Shown in pieces: positions 22,198 through 29,659 of a stretch of DNA of 29,659 nt. Position 1 is the first letter of the stretch, and every line of letters begins with the position of its first letter. The notes beneath the pieces are model-generated. The model worked only from the letters and a program-made list of their open reading frames with translations. It searched no databases and was not told the DNA's origin. A program made the position numbers and the translations under genes. The DNA is from Bog-793 sp963823945 (GTDB taxonomy: Bacteria > Actinomycetota > Acidimicrobiia > Acidimicrobiales > Bog-793): assembly GCA_963823945.1 (NCBI GenBank), contig CAWGNK010000009.1:1-29659 (forward strand), read 5' to 3'.

Positions 22198-23436
22198 TCA
22201 CGGATTGGCGTGGCGCGGGGCCCCGGGAACGACCACCTCGACACGCATCGGCAGCGACACCACCCCGGTGGCCCTCGTCGGGTTCATCACCTCAAACTCG
22301 CACGCCGGCTCGGCGAGGCCGATGACGACACCCCCCGCGTCCCGCACGCCGAGGTTGACGGTGAACCGGCCGTCGAGCAGCGGCAGCGAGTCGAAACAGA
22401 ACGTCACGGACCCGGCTCCGGGCGCGAGCATCATCGCCTCGTCGGCGCCGCTGCTCTTCGTGGCGAACAGCGACTGGTGCCGGTCGGACAGGACCTCGAT
22501 CGCGAATTGCGCGCTGTCGACCGCCGCGGTCACCAGGTAGTCGACCCGGATCGTCAGCGGCTCGCCGGTGATGAGGTACGGCCGCTCGCCGATCCCAGGG
22601 TGGTCGACCGTGACGCCGGTGATCTCGACCTGGCGACGTGCCGGCGTGGCGGAGTCCGCCGCGGCGCTCGCCGCGACGGCGGCGGCCGGTGCCGCGGCCG
22701 AGTCGAGGGCGAGGAGGCCCTCTTTGAACACGCGGATCGCCTCGCCCGGCGGTGCGAAGGCGACGAGCCGTCCCGAGTCGAAGACGAGGATCTCGTCGCA
22801 GATGGCGCGCAGCATGTCCGAGGAGTGCGACACGACGATGATCGTCCGCCCGTCCTCCTGGAACAGCTTCACCCTCTCCAGGCACTTCTGCTGGAAACGC
22901 TCGTCGCCGACGGAGAGCACCTCGTCAACCAGCAGGACGTCCGGGTCCATGCTGACGGCGATCGAGAAGCCGAGCCGCACGATCATGCCCGACGAGTAGT
23001 ACTTCACCTGATTGTCGATGAAGTGCTCGAGCTCGGCGAACTCGACGATCTCCTTGAAGCGGCGGCTGATCTCGCGGCGCGACATCCCGAGGAGCGACCC
23101 GTTGAGGAAGATGTTGTCGCGCCCCGACAGGTCGGCCGAGAAGCCCGCGCCGAGCTCGAGCATCGCCGCGACCTTGCCGCGCACGACGACCCGGCCGGAG
23201 GTCGGCTGGAGGATGCCGGCGATGCACTTCAAGAGCGTCGACTTGCCCGAGCCGTTCGGCCCGAGGATCCCGACCGTCGATCCCGGCCGGATCTCAGCCG
23301 AGACATCCCGCAGGGCCCAGAATTCCTCGTAGGGAATGTGCCCCAGGTGCAGCAGGCGCTCTTTCAGCGACGAGTACTTCTCCAGGTAGAGATGGAAACG
23401 CTTCGATACGTCCTGGATCTCAACGGCGGAGGTCAT
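22198..23436 (-). CDS. wzt: Polysaccharide ABC exporter ATPase (Wzt-like)
   Basis: The 412-residue ATPase has Walker A GPNGSGKST (59-67), the degenerate signature YYSSGMIVRLGFS typical of Wzt/TagH exporters, Walker B PDVLLVDEVLSVGD and an H-loop VSHSSD. After an Ala-rich linker near 250-270, a C-terminal beta-sandwich domain (about 275-412) resembles the Wzt carbohydrate-binding domain that recognises the finished glycan end. It powers export of lipid-linked polysaccharide from the cytoplasm. ATG at 23436 has GAGAAG upstream. The gene follows the permease after 7 nt, so the two form one transporter. Confidence 0.93.
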   Translation of the reverse strand: MTSAVEIQDVSKRFHLYLEKYSSLKERLLHLGHIPYEEFWALRDVSAEIRPGSTVGILGPNGSGKSTLLKCIAGILQPTSGRVVVRGKVAAMLELGAGFSADLSGRDNIFLNGSLLGMSRREISRRFKEIVEFAELEHFIDNQVKYYSSGMIVRLGFSIAVSMDPDVLLVDEVLSVGDERFQQKCLERVKLFQEDGRTIIVVSHSSDMLRAICDEILVFDSGRLVAFAPPGEAIRVFKEGLLALDSAAAPAAAVAASAAADSATPARRQVEITGVTVDHPGIGERPYLITGEPLTIRVDYLVTAAVDSAQFAIEVLSDRHQSLFATKSSGADEAMMLAPGAGSVTFCFDSLPLLDGRFTVNLGVRDAGGVVIGLAEPACEFEVMNPTRATGVVSLPMRVEVVVPGAPRHANP

Positions 23437-23443
23437 CGGCTTC

Positions 23444-24436
23444 TCACAGCTCCTCCGCGAAGTTCCCGCTGATGCGCCCGAAGACCAACATCGCACCGAA
23501 CAGGAGCAGGATCGCCGCGCCGAGCTGTCCGGCGAGGAGCTCGACGTAGAAGTGGTAGGGGTAGTTCGCGAGCACGGGGTAGTGCGGGTTGCCCTTGATG
23601 TGCACGAAAACCTTGCCGTAGATCGCCCGCTGGAAGGCGAGGACGAACGTCGTCACCGGGTTGGCGAGGTACAGGCGCGCCAGCCAGACGAGGTGGTGCC
23701 TGGCGAACAGGCCGTAGACGAGGTTGTAGCTGTAGATGATCGGCACGCCCCAGAACCAGGCGTTCAGCAGCACGAGGATGAGGTGCTCGACGTCACGGAA
23801 GTAGACGTTCACCGCCGACAGGAATATCGAGAGCGCGGCGGAGAACACGATCAGGTCGACGAGCGCGAACAGGGCGATCGGCAGGTAGCTCCAGGCGGGC
23901 GAGTACTGGAAGCCGACGAGGAACAGTACGAGCACCAACGCCTGGAAGAAGAAGAAGACGCTCGCGGTGCCGACCTGGGACAGAGCGAGGATCTCACGCG
24001 GGAAGGCGACCTTTTTCACGATCCCGGCGTTGGCGACGATGACACTCGCCGACCCGGTCGTCGCCGTCTGGAACAGGTTCCACACGACGAGGCCGGCGAA
24101 CAGGTAGAGGGCGAAGCTCGGGGTCGGGTTCTTCAGGAAGTACTTGAACACGACGTAGTAGACGAGCAGCACGAACGCCGGATTGAGCATCGACCACAAG
24201 AAGCCGAGGAAGCTGTTCTTGTACTTGACCTTCAGGTCCTTGCGGACGAGGAAGACGAACAGCTCCCGGGCATGCCAGAGCTCGCGGAGTCGGTCACGAA
24301 GCGTCACCCGCGACGAGACGATGCGCGCCGTCAACTCCCCGCCGCCGTCCGAGCGTCCGCCACGGGGCACGAAGGACCATTGGCGCGCCGGCCGGGCCGC
24401 GACGGCAGGAACGTCGGCCTCGCTCACCGTCCCCAT
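23444..24436 (-). CDS. wzm: Polysaccharide ABC exporter permease (Wzm-like, ABC-2 family)
   Basis: The 330-residue membrane protein has a cytoplasmic N-terminus of about 70 residues with LRELWHARELFVFLVRKDLK. This amphipathic helix is typical of Wzm/TagG. KYKNSFLGFLWSMLNPAFVL and six membrane segments follow. The re-entrant region includes VNVYFRDVEHLILVLLNAWF and WGVPIIYSY. It forms the channel for glycan export with the adjacent ATPase. ATG at 24436 has GAGAGGTG upstream; ATG at 24457 is an alternative that would add seven residues. The promoter should lie in the 225-bp divergent gap, where TAGGAT (24586 to 24581, minus) is -10-like. Confidence 0.92.
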   Translation of the reverse strand: MGTVSEADVPAVAARPARQWSFVPRGGRSDGGGELTARIVSSRVTLRDRLRELWHARELFVFLVRKDLKVKYKNSFLGFLWSMLNPAFVLLVYYVVFKYFLKNPTPSFALYLFAGLVVWNLFQTATTGSASVIVANAGIVKKVAFPREILALSQVGTASVFFFFQALVLVLFLVGFQYSPAWSYLPIALFALVDLIVFSAALSIFLSAVNVYFRDVEHLILVLLNAWFWGVPIIYSYNLVYGLFARHHLVWLARLYLANPVTTFVLAFQRAIYGKVFVHIKGNPHYPVLANYPYHFYVELLAGQLGAAILLLFGAMLVFGRISGNFAEEL

Positions 24437-24661
24437 GGCAATCCACACCTCTCGCATGTCCGGCGATCCGGGGTCGCGACCACCGGGGTGCGTACCCAGC
24501 TCATTCCATGCACGCCGATCGAGGCGACGGTGTCGGACTGGCTCTCCGGGGCGCCGCCGGACTCCGGACCAGCTCGGGCGCATCCTAGTTGGCAGCCTTT
24601 CGGCTCGGGGTCGCACGCGGACGTCTACCATCGGGCCCAGCACCCGGGCCGAGGAGTCGCC
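24437..24661. promoter_or_regulatory. Divergent promoter region between wzm and the coiled-coil gene
   Basis: This gene-free 225-bp gap holds two opposed -10-like hexamers, TAGGAT for wzm (24586 to 24581, minus) and TACCAT for the rightward genes (24626-24631, plus). No convincing -35 boxes are seen. It would drive the exporter and the glycosyltransferase arms together. Confidence 0.35.
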
Positions 24662-24961
24662 GTGGAAAGAGCACAGGGCCGCCTGATGTGGCGCACGATA
24701 CGAACCGGGGTAGCCCTCCCACGTCGGGTCGCGTCGAACACCGAGAGGATCGACACCCTCGAGCGCCACGTCGAGACGAAGATCGACGAGATGCGCGCCG
24801 AGCTCGCCGAGATCAGGTCGCTGCTGCACACGCAGATCGACGGGGACGCCGAGGCGACCGAGCTTGTCGGACGGCTCCTGCAGGCTGCTGAGCGGCGCCT
24901 GACGGCGCTGGAGGAGCTCGCCGCCGCCACGGACGCCGGGGCCGACCGCGCGCCTCGATGA
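24662..24961 (+). CDS. Small coiled-coil protein coupled to a glycosyltransferase
   Basis: The 99-residue protein has a basic start and then a long charged helix with heptad spacing (NTERIDTLERHVETKIDEMR, AELAEIRSLLHTQID, and ELVGRLLQAAERRLTALEEL). This suggests a dimeric coiled coil. It has no signal or membrane segment. The GTG start at 24662 has GAGGAG about six bases upstream; an internal ATG at 24689 is a weaker choice. The stop overlaps the next start as ATGA. Such proteins could act as assembly or length-control partners for glycosyltransferases, but no function is established from this sequence. Confidence 0.75.
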   Translation: MERAQGRLMWRTIRTGVALPRRVASNTERIDTLERHVETKIDEMRAELAEIRSLLHTQIDGDAEATELVGRLLQAAERRLTALEELAAATDAGADRAPR

Positions 24962-27444
24962 CCCGCGGCGGAACCCCGGGGCCGGCCGGGACCGTCGTCG
25001 TCGACCTCCAGGCGCTGCAGAGCCCGACCTCCCGCACCCACGGAATCGGCCGCTACGCCGCGAACTGGGCGCTCGCGCTCGAACGGCTGCGGCCGGATCT
25101 CGTCGGGACCTATCTCCTCAACCCTGACCTGCCGCCCCCGGGGGCGATCGAAGAACTCGCTTCGACCGGCAAGGTCGCCTACCGGGGGGCGCCGCACGCC
25201 ATCGGGCCCGACGTACGGATCTTCCACTCCCTGTCGCCGTTCGATCTCGCCGTCGCCACGCGGGCGATCTGGCCCGAAGAGGTCGACGCCCGCGCGCTCG
25301 AGTTCTCCGCCACCGTCTACGACCTCATCCCCGCGCGCGACCCCGCCTCCGAGCTGATCGACATCGCCGAGCGCCGCCGCTACCGGACCCGCCTCGAACT
25401 CGTGCGCGCGGCCGCCGGCCTGCAGGTGCTTTCGCAGGCGGTCGGCGACGAGCTCGTCACGAGGCTCGGCGTCAAACGAGAGCGCTTGACGGTCGTCGGC
25501 GCGGCACCCGACGACCGCTTCCGCCCTCCCGAATCGCGCTCGGCCGCGACCGAGGCCGCGATCGCACGCCTGGGCGCATCCGGCCTCCACGGCCGGTACG
25601 TCCTGTACCCGAGCGGCAGCCACCCTCGCAAGAACAACGAGCGGCTCGTCGCGGCGTGGGCGCGTCTCGGCGAGGCCGGCCGGGATCTGCAGCTCGTCTT
25701 CGCGGGCGACCTGGCGGGTCCGACCGCGAACCACCTGCGCCACCTCGCGACGCCGCTCGGCCACGGCGATCCCGTCGTCGTCCCCGGCCTCGTCGACGAC
25801 GACACCCTCGTCACGCTCTATCAGGGGGCGGAGCTCGTCTGCTACCCCTCCCTCGCCGAGGGTTTCGGACTCCCCCTCGCCGAAGCCGCCGCCTGCGGCG
25901 TGCCGGCCGTCTGCTCGGACCGTCCGCCCCTCGACGACCTCGTCGCGCCCGAGAACCGCTTCGACCCCGAGGACGTCGGCGACATCGCCCGGGTGATCAC
26001 GAGGGCGCTGGCATGGCACGGTCAGACGGCGGCCCCGCCGGACAGGCAATCCGCCGGCGGCTGGCCGGAGGTCGCGGCACGCAGCGCGCAGGCCTTCGAG
26101 GACCTCCTCGCGGCGCGGTCCACACGGCCGACACCCCGGCCAACCCGGGGACGGCCCCGGAGACCGCGGATCGCGATCGTCACGCCGCTGCCGCCGGCCC
26201 CTTCGGGCGTCGCCGGCTACAGCCACCGCCTGATCGAGGAGATCCTCGCGACCCGAGAGGTCACGGTCGACGTCTTCGCCGACGGCCCGACCCGCGCCGT
26301 CGAGGCCCCGGCGGGTGCGGCCGTGCACGCCGCGGCGGCGCTCCTCCCGGTCGAGCGGCTCACCGGCCGCTACGACCGCGTCGTCTACACGTTCGGCAAC
26401 AGCCACCACCACCTCGGTGCCCTCGCGCTTCTGAGAGCCCGCCCGGGTGTCGTCGTCAGCCACGACGTGCGCCTGACCAACCTCTACCGGCACGAGACCG
26501 GCGACCCCGGGCTCCTGCCGCACGGACTGGCGGCGCGGATCCGCGGGATGTACGGCGACTCCCTCCCGGCGCGCCTCGGGAGGAACAACGAGGTCGCCCC
26601 CGAGGACCTGGACCGCTACGGGTTGCTGATGGCACGCGAGGTGATCGGCCTGTCGGAGGTGTTCTTCGTCTCGTCGCGGGCCGCGGCTCAGCTCGCCCGG
26701 CTCGACGCCGGCCCCACCCTGGCGGGGCGCATCGAAGTCCTCCCGTTCGCGATCGAATCCCCCCGGAACCGCCGTTCGGCCTTCACCGAGGATGCCGGGG
26801 TCCCGCAGGACTGCCCCGTCGCGGCCGCGTGGTGGGGACGGCCACCCGAGGAGGGCGGGACCCGCAAGGTCGTCGCCCACTTCGGGATCGTCGATCCTGT
26901 GAAGGCCCCCGAGCTGCTGATCGACGCGTTCGCCGCGCTACCGGCGGGAGTTGGTGGCGAGGCGGGCACCGCCCCGGTGCTCGCCCTGGTCGGGCCCATC
27001 TCGGCCGAACTCGCCCGCGCCCTCGCGGACCGCGCGACCGCGCTCGGGATCGGCGGACGGTTCGCCATCACCGGCCCCCTGCCGCCCGAGTCCTACCGGG
27101 CCTGGCTGGCGGCGACAACGGTCGCGGTCCAGCTCCGCCGTTCGTTCAACGGGGAAGCCTCGGCGGCCGTCGGCGAGTGCCTGGCGTCCGGCGTGCCGAC
27201 GGTCGCGACGGATCTCGGCTGGCTCCGCGAACTGCCCCGCGAGGCCGTCGAGCTGGTCCCGGCCGCGACCACCAGCGAGGAGCTCGCGACGGTACTCGCC
27301 GGGCTCCTGGCCGACTCTCGCCGGAGGGGACGGCTCGCCGAGGGCGGGCTGGCGTTCGCAGCGCGCCACGGCTTCGCGTCGACAGCCACGGCGCTGCTCA
27401 CGGCGATCCTCGCCGACCGCGGCGACCAGGGACTCGTCGGCTAG
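24958..27444 (+). CDS. Double-domain GT4 glycosyltransferase
   Basis: The 828-residue protein contains two GT-B transferases in tandem. Domain 1 (about 10-385) shows VVDLQALQSPTSRTHGIGRY, TVYDLIPARD, YPSGSHPRKNNERLVAAW and the E-x7-E motif EGFGLPLAEAAACGVPAV near 301. Domain 2 (about 402-828) restarts with RIAIVTPLPPAPSGVAGYSH and shows VVAHFGIVDPVKAPELLIDA and FNGEASAAVGECLASGVPTV near 731. A Pro/Arg/Thr-rich linker joins them. The two units probably add successive sugars in the polysaccharide repeat. Start ATG lies inside the stop of the coiled-coil gene. It ends 9 bp from the convergent gene at its right. Confidence 0.92.
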   Translation: MTRGGTPGPAGTVVVDLQALQSPTSRTHGIGRYAANWALALERLRPDLVGTYLLNPDLPPPGAIEELASTGKVAYRGAPHAIGPDVRIFHSLSPFDLAVATRAIWPEEVDARALEFSATVYDLIPARDPASELIDIAERRRYRTRLELVRAAAGLQVLSQAVGDELVTRLGVKRERLTVVGAAPDDRFRPPESRSAATEAAIARLGASGLHGRYVLYPSGSHPRKNNERLVAAWARLGEAGRDLQLVFAGDLAGPTANHLRHLATPLGHGDPVVVPGLVDDDTLVTLYQGAELVCYPSLAEGFGLPLAEAAACGVPAVCSDRPPLDDLVAPENRFDPEDVGDIARVITRALAWHGQTAAPPDRQSAGGWPEVAARSAQAFEDLLAARSTRPTPRPTRGRPRRPRIAIVTPLPPAPSGVAGYSHRLIEEILATREVTVDVFADGPTRAVEAPAGAAVHAAAALLPVERLTGRYDRVVYTFGNSHHHLGALALLRARPGVVVSHDVRLTNLYRHETGDPGLLPHGLAARIRGMYGDSLPARLGRNNEVAPEDLDRYGLLMAREVIGLSEVFFVSSRAAAQLARLDAGPTLAGRIEVLPFAIESPRNRRSAFTEDAGVPQDCPVAAAWWGRPPEEGGTRKVVAHFGIVDPVKAPELLIDAFAALPAGVGGEAGTAPVLALVGPISAELARALADRATALGIGGRFAITGPLPPESYRAWLAATTVAVQLRRSFNGEASAAVGECLASGVPTVATDLGWLRELPREAVELVPAATTSEELATVLAGLLADSRRRGRLAEGGLAFAARHGFASTATALLTAILADRGDQGLVG

Positions 27445-27453
27445 ACGGCGCGG

Positions 27454-28215
27454 CTAGGGCGTCTTTGTGTCCGAGATCCTCGCCGCGACCCTGCGCCCGA
27501 GGACGAGCACGGCCCGCGTGAACGCCGCGGCGTCCACCACCTGATCCCTCTGGCCGGTGAAGGGAGACCCCGGAGGGCTCCCGATCGCACCCCCGAGCGC
27601 GACCCGCGCCGCCCGAGCCGACCGGGCGTGCGCGGCCCGGGCGCGGATCAGCTCGAGCACCTCGGTCCGTGGGTCCGCGGCGTCCTTCACGGTCCAGCCC
27701 CGCGGCAGGGCGACCGGCGAGGCGACCCGCGCCGATGCGACGGTGACGCTCTCCTCGGGCAGGCCCCAGGTCGAGACGACCTCGTCCCGGTCCTCGTCGT
27801 TGCCGAGGACGACGTGGGTCGCGACCGACCAGATCTCGCCCATCCCCCGGCTGCCGATACCGCCGGGGATCGGTGAAGGGCCGTCAAAGCGGACGGTCGA
27901 CTCCCGGAACATCCGCAGCGCCGCCGCGACGAGCGTCAGCGTCGCGACCCGCCAAAGCCGACCGGCGCGCTCCCCGACCGGCAGGCCTGCCTCGAAGTGG
28001 AGGACGACCGCCTCGAAACGCCGGGAGAGCCACGCCAGGCGCAGGGCGAAGACAGGGCCTTGCAGCCGGGCACTGCGGTGCGCCGCGCTCCGGTTGTCCG
28101 GCGACAGCAACTCGACATCGTGTCCCTCGGCGAGAAGGGCGGTCGCGAGCTCGGCCAGCGCGAGGGCGGAGTCGCCGCCGGGGGGCGGGACCGTGCCGAC
28201 GATGAGGACTCTCAC
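27454..28215 (-). CDS. Half-length glycosyltransferase-like protein
   Basis: The 253-residue protein starts with a GT-B Rossmann unit, VRVLIVGTVPPPGGDSALAL then AELATALLAEGHDVELLSPD, typical of GT4 acceptor domains. It has no recognisable C-terminal donor domain with an E-x7-E motif. The middle contains VLHFEAGLPVG and THVVLGNDEDRDEVVSTWGL. GTG at 28215 overlaps the upstream transferase stop (GTGA). It may be a truncated transferase, a regulatory partner, or a family of its own. Intact coupling and no frameshift argue against simple decay. Confidence 0.7.
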   Translation of the reverse strand: MRVLIVGTVPPPGGDSALALAELATALLAEGHDVELLSPDNRSAAHRSARLQGPVFALRLAWLSRRFEAVVLHFEAGLPVGERAGRLWRVATLTLVAAALRMFRESTVRFDGPSPIPGGIGSRGMGEIWSVATHVVLGNDEDRDEVVSTWGLPEESVTVASARVASPVALPRGWTVKDAADPRTEVLELIRARAAHARSARAARVALGGAIGSPPGSPFTGQRDQVVDAAAFTRAVLVLGRRVAARISDTKTP

Positions 28216-29426
28216 CGCCGCCTCCGTGTCGTCAGCGCGTCGAGCGAACCCTCCATCGCGTCGAGCACGATCTCCCAGGTGTAGTTGGCGAGCACGTAGC
28301 TGCGGCCGCGTTCGGCGAGCACGGCCGCGGCCTTCGGCGCCTCGGCGAGGAAGCGGAGGCACTGCGCGAATTCGAGCTCGTCGGCGTAGGTGAGCCCGCC
28401 CCCCGACCGCTCGCAGTGCCAGGTGACGACCTCACCCGCCGCCGAGGCGATCACCGGCGTGCCGGCGAGCCACGCCTCCATGAGCGTGCGCGAGAAGCTC
28501 TCGTTGGCGCTCGGCTGGACGAGCGCCGCCGCGGCGGCGAAGGCGTTCGGCATCTCGGCGGCCCCGAGGTAGCCGAGGTCGATGACACGTCCCGCGAGGT
28601 CCTCGGGAATGTCGGGCGCGCCGACACCGATCGTCACCAGGTCGAAGGGCGCGTCGTTGCCGGCGATCGCGGCGGCGTAGGCGGACAGCAGCTCGCGCCA
28701 GCCCTTGCCCCCCTCGCGTCGCCCGGCGAAGAGGACGAACGGCCGGTTCAGGCCGTGGGCCTGCCGGAACCCCGCCGGGTCGTACGACTCGGGTGCCTCG
28801 ACGGCGGCCCCGACGACGCCGTGGCGCGGCGTCAGGTCGGGCGCGAGGCGGTGGCCGAGCAGGTGCTCGGGCTCCGACAGGAACCACACGCCGGCGACCG
28901 AGGCGAGCATGGATCGGACAATCGAGAGCCGCGAGTACGGCTCGTCGTGCAGGCACGGCATCACGACCGACCGCTCGGGCGCGACCTGCGCGCCGAAGAT
29001 CGTCGTCCAGAACAGGTACGGCGACAGCACGATGGCGTCATAGCGCCGCGCCTCGGCGAGCAGGTACAGGTACAGCTCGGGCACCCGGAAGCGGCTGTTC
29101 ACCCAGGCGATCTCCGTCGCGGGGCTGAGCCGCTCACCGCGGCGGACCCGCTGCTCGAGACTTGCCGCGGTGAGCCGCTTCCCAGCCGTCGTCGTTGGGA
29201 AGCGCCGGATGACGACGCCCCGGTCCTCGCTGGGCCCGTCGTCGAACTCGTTCGCCCAGCTGAAATGCGACCGCGCGCACGTGGTCAGGACCTCGACCGC
29301 GTAGCCGCGGCCGGCGAAGCCACGTGCCGCCTCGGCCATCACGGCTTCGGAACCGCCGACGACGCCGGGGCCGTAGCGGGGGGTGACGAAGGCGATTCGC
29401 GCCCGCGAACTCGTCTTTCGCGCCAT
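28212..29426 (-). CDS. GT4-type glycosyltransferase
   Basis: The 404-residue protein is a GT-B transferase. The N-terminus reads ARIAFVTPRYGPGVVGGSEA, then MAEAARGFAGRGYAVEVLTT. The donor half shows FVLFAGRREGGKGWRELLSA and the E-x7-E-like NESFSRTLMEAWLAGTPVIA. MPCLHDEPYSRLS lies between the domains. It should act in surface-glycan synthesis with its neighbours. ATG at 29426 has GAGAAGG upstream; ATG at 29447 is an alternative adding seven residues. It is first in a two-gene unit with the half-length transferase. Confidence 0.9.
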   Translation of the reverse strand: MARKTSSRARIAFVTPRYGPGVVGGSEAVMAEAARGFAGRGYAVEVLTTCARSHFSWANEFDDGPSEDRGVVIRRFPTTTAGKRLTAASLEQRVRRGERLSPATEIAWVNSRFRVPELYLYLLAEARRYDAIVLSPYLFWTTIFGAQVAPERSVVMPCLHDEPYSRLSIVRSMLASVAGVWFLSEPEHLLGHRLAPDLTPRHGVVGAAVEAPESYDPAGFRQAHGLNRPFVLFAGRREGGKGWRELLSAYAAAIAGNDAPFDLVTIGVGAPDIPEDLAGRVIDLGYLGAAEMPNAFAAAAALVQPSANESFSRTLMEAWLAGTPVIASAAGEVVTWHCERSGGGLTYADELEFAQCLRFLAEAPKAAAVLAERGRSYVLANYTWEIVLDAMEGSLDALTTRRRR

Positions 29427-29545
29427 GCCGGCCGCCTTCTCTCCCATCCCCGCCCGGTCAGACGCTCCCGAGCAGGAGAAGCGTAGGCGACCACGGGTCC
29501 CCGTCGGATGCAACAGATGCAGCTAGGGTCCGCGACGTGCTCGGA

Positions 29546-29626
29546 TCCGTCCTCACGGACATCACGAACAGTGGTCGCCGACCAGCGCAAACGGACCAGT
29601 CCCGACTGGGTCGTACAGGCCAGTCG
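29546..29626. promoter_or_regulatory. Cluster of short perfect dyads upstream of the glycosyltransferase
   Basis: Between the gene start and the window edge no coding region is credible. Four inverted repeats lie close together: TCCGT-N4-ACGGA (29546-29559), TGGTCG-N1-CGACCA (29572-29584), CCAGTC-N2-GACTGG (29596-29609) and CGACTGG-N10-CCAGTCG (29603-29626). The last two share an arm, so alternative pairing is possible. They may be operators or a structured leader. Confidence 0.4.
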
Positions 29627-29659
29627 CAATGACCCCGTACGTGTCTGTGCTGGTAGCAA

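Noticed and set aside
23552..24658. Long plus-strand open frame running into the coiled-coil gene
   Set aside because: Most of it is antisense to the exporter permease. Only the last 100 codons, from GTG at 24662 with its own ribosome site, look real.
29427..29659. Partial minus-strand gene running off the right edge
   Set aside because: The open frame there has no motif, overlaps the glycosyltransferase start in another frame, and covers a cluster of inverted repeats, so a non-coding upstream region is more likely.

Overview
The window is chromosomal DNA from a GC-rich actinobacterium. The supporting evidence is an HU protein with a long Lys/Ala/Pro tail, a PafB/PafC WYL regulator pair, the F420-pathway guanylyltransferase CofC/FbiD, GTG and TTG starts, and -10 boxes placed so that transcripts begin at the start codon. 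The gpsA / fbiD / hupB neighbourhood resembles the Mycobacterium order, but the overall gene set suggests a deeper lineage such as Acidimicrobiia. That placement is inference.

Region 1 (1-2441) looks like one end of an integrated mobile element. A tyrosine integrase lies beside the 3' end of a tRNA-Val(UAC) gene. Leftward come a small conserved-looking basic protein, two clusters of a 12-bp direct repeat (634-801), and an XRE-type regulator with a palindrome over its promoter. The other element end is not in the window.

Region 2 (2535-9443) is housekeeping DNA: a DUF4232-like lipoprotein, a Glu/Leu-type dehydrogenase split by a frameshift, a DMT-type transporter, rnhB and gpsA. Divergent from these are cofC/fbiD and a PIG-L deacetylase, which converge on hupB across a strong stem-loop.

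Region 3 (9712-15365) is the most unusual part. A VirD4-type coupling ATPase without a membrane anchor converges on, and overlaps by 11 bp, a MobF (TrwC-type) relaxase. The relaxase keeps its nickase residues but has lost the ATPase motifs of its helicase half. No mating-channel genes are visible. The pafB-pafC pair lies directly upstream of the relaxase on the same strand.

Region 4 (15464-20704) holds typA/bipA and a tightly packed three-gene operon: a SpoIID/LytB-domain envelope protein, a flippase-like LPG-synthase-type membrane protein and a lipoprotein.

Region 5 (20753-29426) is a surface-polysaccharide cluster. It has an ABC exporter (Wzm/Wzt type), a GT4 glycosyltransferase and a small coupled protein on the minus strand. 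Divergently there is a coiled-coil protein coupled to a double-domain glycosyltransferase. Two more glycosyltransferase-like genes lie on the minus strand at the right. Together they would build a glycan on the cytoplasmic face and export it.
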